Of a stretch of DNA of 6,042 bases, positions 5,241-6,042 are shown piece by piece (the first letter of the stretch is position 1; each line of letters opens with the position of its first letter). The position numbers and the translations under genes are program-made. Source of the DNA: JBJELF01 sp051879015 (GTDB taxonomy: Bacteria; Bacillota; Clostridia; Lachnospirales; Lachnospiraceae); NCBI GenBank assembly GCA_051879015.1, contig JBJELF010000026.1:1-6042 (forward strand), given 5' to 3'. The notes beneath the pieces are model-generated. The model had not been told where the DNA came from, ran no database searches, and worked only from the letters and a program-made list of their open reading frames with translations.

Positions 5241-5274
5241 GATGTCAAAGGAAAAGGCATGACCTTTTGACATC
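5241..5274 (-). terminator. Hairpin directly after the GlyRS stop
   Basis: GATGTCAAA (5241-5249) and TTTGACATC (5266-5274) form a 9-bp stem, extendable by GG/CC past a one-base bulge; an alternative inner pairing is AAAAGG (5252-5257) with CCTTTT (5263-5268). It begins 13 bp beyond the GlyRS stop codon on the minus strand. No T-run follows on that strand (ATCATAAATG), so it is a weak terminator or a 3'-end stabiliser, with the 22-bp stem further on as the stronger stop. Confidence 0.5.
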
Positions 5275-5286
5275 GATAACATCATA

Positions 5287-6042
5287 TTAGAAGGTAAATT
5301 TATCTGCAAAGTAATTCTCAAGCTCTGCAATTGGCATACGCACCTGCTCCATGGTATCACGGTCACGCACGGTCACGCATCCATCGGTTTCCGACTCAAA
5401 ATCATAGGTCACACAGAAAGGTGTACCAATCTCATCCTGTCTACGGTATCTCTTACCGATATTTCCTCTATCATCAAATTCACAGTTATATTTCTTGGAC
5501 AACTGAGCGAAAATCTTCTCTGCGCCAGCATTGAGCTTCTTGGAAAGAGGCAGCACACCAATCTTCACTGGTGCTAAAACCGGATGAAAATGCATAACTG
5601 TTCTCACATCATTCTTTGCTGCATCAATGACTTCCTCGTCATAAGCTGCACATAAAAAGGCCAACGCTACACGGTCTGCTCCCAAAGATGGCTCAATTAC
5701 GTATGGAATGTACTTTTCCTTCGCCTCATCATCGAAATAGGACATATCCTGACCAGATACATTCTGATGCTGGGTTAAATCATAATCAGTACGGTCTGCA
5801 ATACCCCACAGCTCGCCCCAACCAAATGGGAACAAAAATTCCAAATCAGTGGTTGCCTTGGAGTAAAAGCAAAGTTCCTCTGGAGCATGATCCCTGGCTC
5901 TCATCTCATCTGGTTTAATGCCCAAGCTCTGCAACCAATCAATACAGTACTGCTTCCAGTAAGCAAACCAGTCTAAATCTGTTCCTGGCTTACAGAAAAA
6001 CTCCAGCTCCATCTGTTCAAACTCTCTTGTACGGAATGTAAA
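5287..6042 (-). CDS. glyQS: Glycyl-tRNA synthetase, alpha2 single-chain type, C-terminal 251 residues (5' end outside the window)
   Basis: This enzyme charges tRNA-Gly with glycine using ATP in the cytoplasm; it is a class II aminoacyl-tRNA synthetase. The visible part opens inside motif 2, FRTREFEQMELEFF (residues 3-16 of the fragment), whose Arg contacts ATP. It continues through FPFGWGELWGIADRTDYDL (71-89) and motif 3 EPSLGADRVALAFL (117-130), and ends in the anticodon-binding domain from about 156 to 250 (APVKIGVLPL, then DEIGTPFCVTYD). These signatures are those of the dimeric type, not the two-subunit glyQ/glyS type. The family is about 460 residues, so a little over half is present, without any break. 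The frame remains open to the window edge. Its promoter, and any T-box leader, would be outside the window. It converges on the beta-galactosidase with 175 bp between stops. Confidence 0.97.
   Translation of the reverse strand, partial: FTFRTREFEQMELEFFCKPGTDLDWFAYWKQYCIDWLQSLGIKPDEMRARDHAPEELCFYSKATTDLEFLFPFGWGELWGIADRTDYDLTQHQNVSGQDMSYFDDEAKEKYIPYVIEPSLGADRVALAFLCAAYDEEVIDAAKNDVRTVMHFHPVLAPVKIGVLPLSKKLNAGAEKIFAQLSKKYNCEFDDRGNIGKRYRRQDEIGTPFCVTYDFESETDGCVTVRDRDTMEQVRMPIAELENYFADKFTF

Noticed and set aside
1..6042. CRISPR array, transposon, phage or toxin-antitoxin system
   Set aside because: No regularly spaced repeats, terminal inverted repeats with a transposase, integrase, or toxin-like partner gene is visible; the ArsR-DUF4250 pair does not resemble a known toxin-antitoxin family.

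Overview
The window looks like chromosomal DNA of a Gram-positive, moderately AT-rich gut-type Clostridium relative, most likely Lachnospiraceae. The evidence is the set of gene families: a bacterial PPDK, a single-chain alpha2 glycyl-tRNA synthetase, a DUF4250 micro-protein, a His/Cys-decorated ArsR regulator and an intracellular GH42 beta-galactosidase. SigA-type promoters with TATAAT or extended -10 boxes and purine-rich Shine-Dalgarno sites fit as well. The taxon is inferred from recalled family distributions, not from a search.

Layout from left to right: (1) 1-743, minus strand, the 5' part of ppdK, with its leader and promoter up to about 872. (2) 918-1793, minus strand, an HSL/acetyl-esterase type alpha/beta hydrolase. 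(3) 1794-2024, a divergent promoter region with a near-perfect SigA promoter, a small palindrome on its -35 box and a roughly 107-nt leader. (4) 2025-2420, plus strand, an ArsR/SmtB-family regulator that probably starts at TTG, followed 39 bp later by a 57-residue DUF4250 gene (2460-2633). (5) 2634-2990, a 357-bp non-coding stretch with several inverted repeats. (6) 2991-5111, plus strand, a GH42 beta-galactosidase. (7) 5112-5286, a convergent gap holding a perfect 22-bp stem and a second hairpin. (8) 5287-6042, minus strand, the 3' part of glycyl-tRNA synthetase.

How the genes relate: PPDK (pyruvate/PEP interconversion) and GlyRS are housekeeping genes on the minus strand flanking four accessory genes. 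The beta-galactosidase has no signal peptide, so it would act on galactosides already imported, but no sugar transporter or obvious sugar regulator is in view. The ArsR protein is the only transcription factor here. It is divergent from the hydrolase and has no efflux pump or arsenical-resistance gene beside it, so its target is open. arsR and the DUF4250 gene look like a two-gene operon.

I see no CRISPR array, transposase, tRNA, rRNA, phage gene or evident multi-gene novel system. The points most worth a second look are the structured non-coding region before the beta-galactosidase (which also lacks a normal ribosome binding site), the orphan arsR-DUF4250 pair, and the structured leaders of arsR and ppdK.
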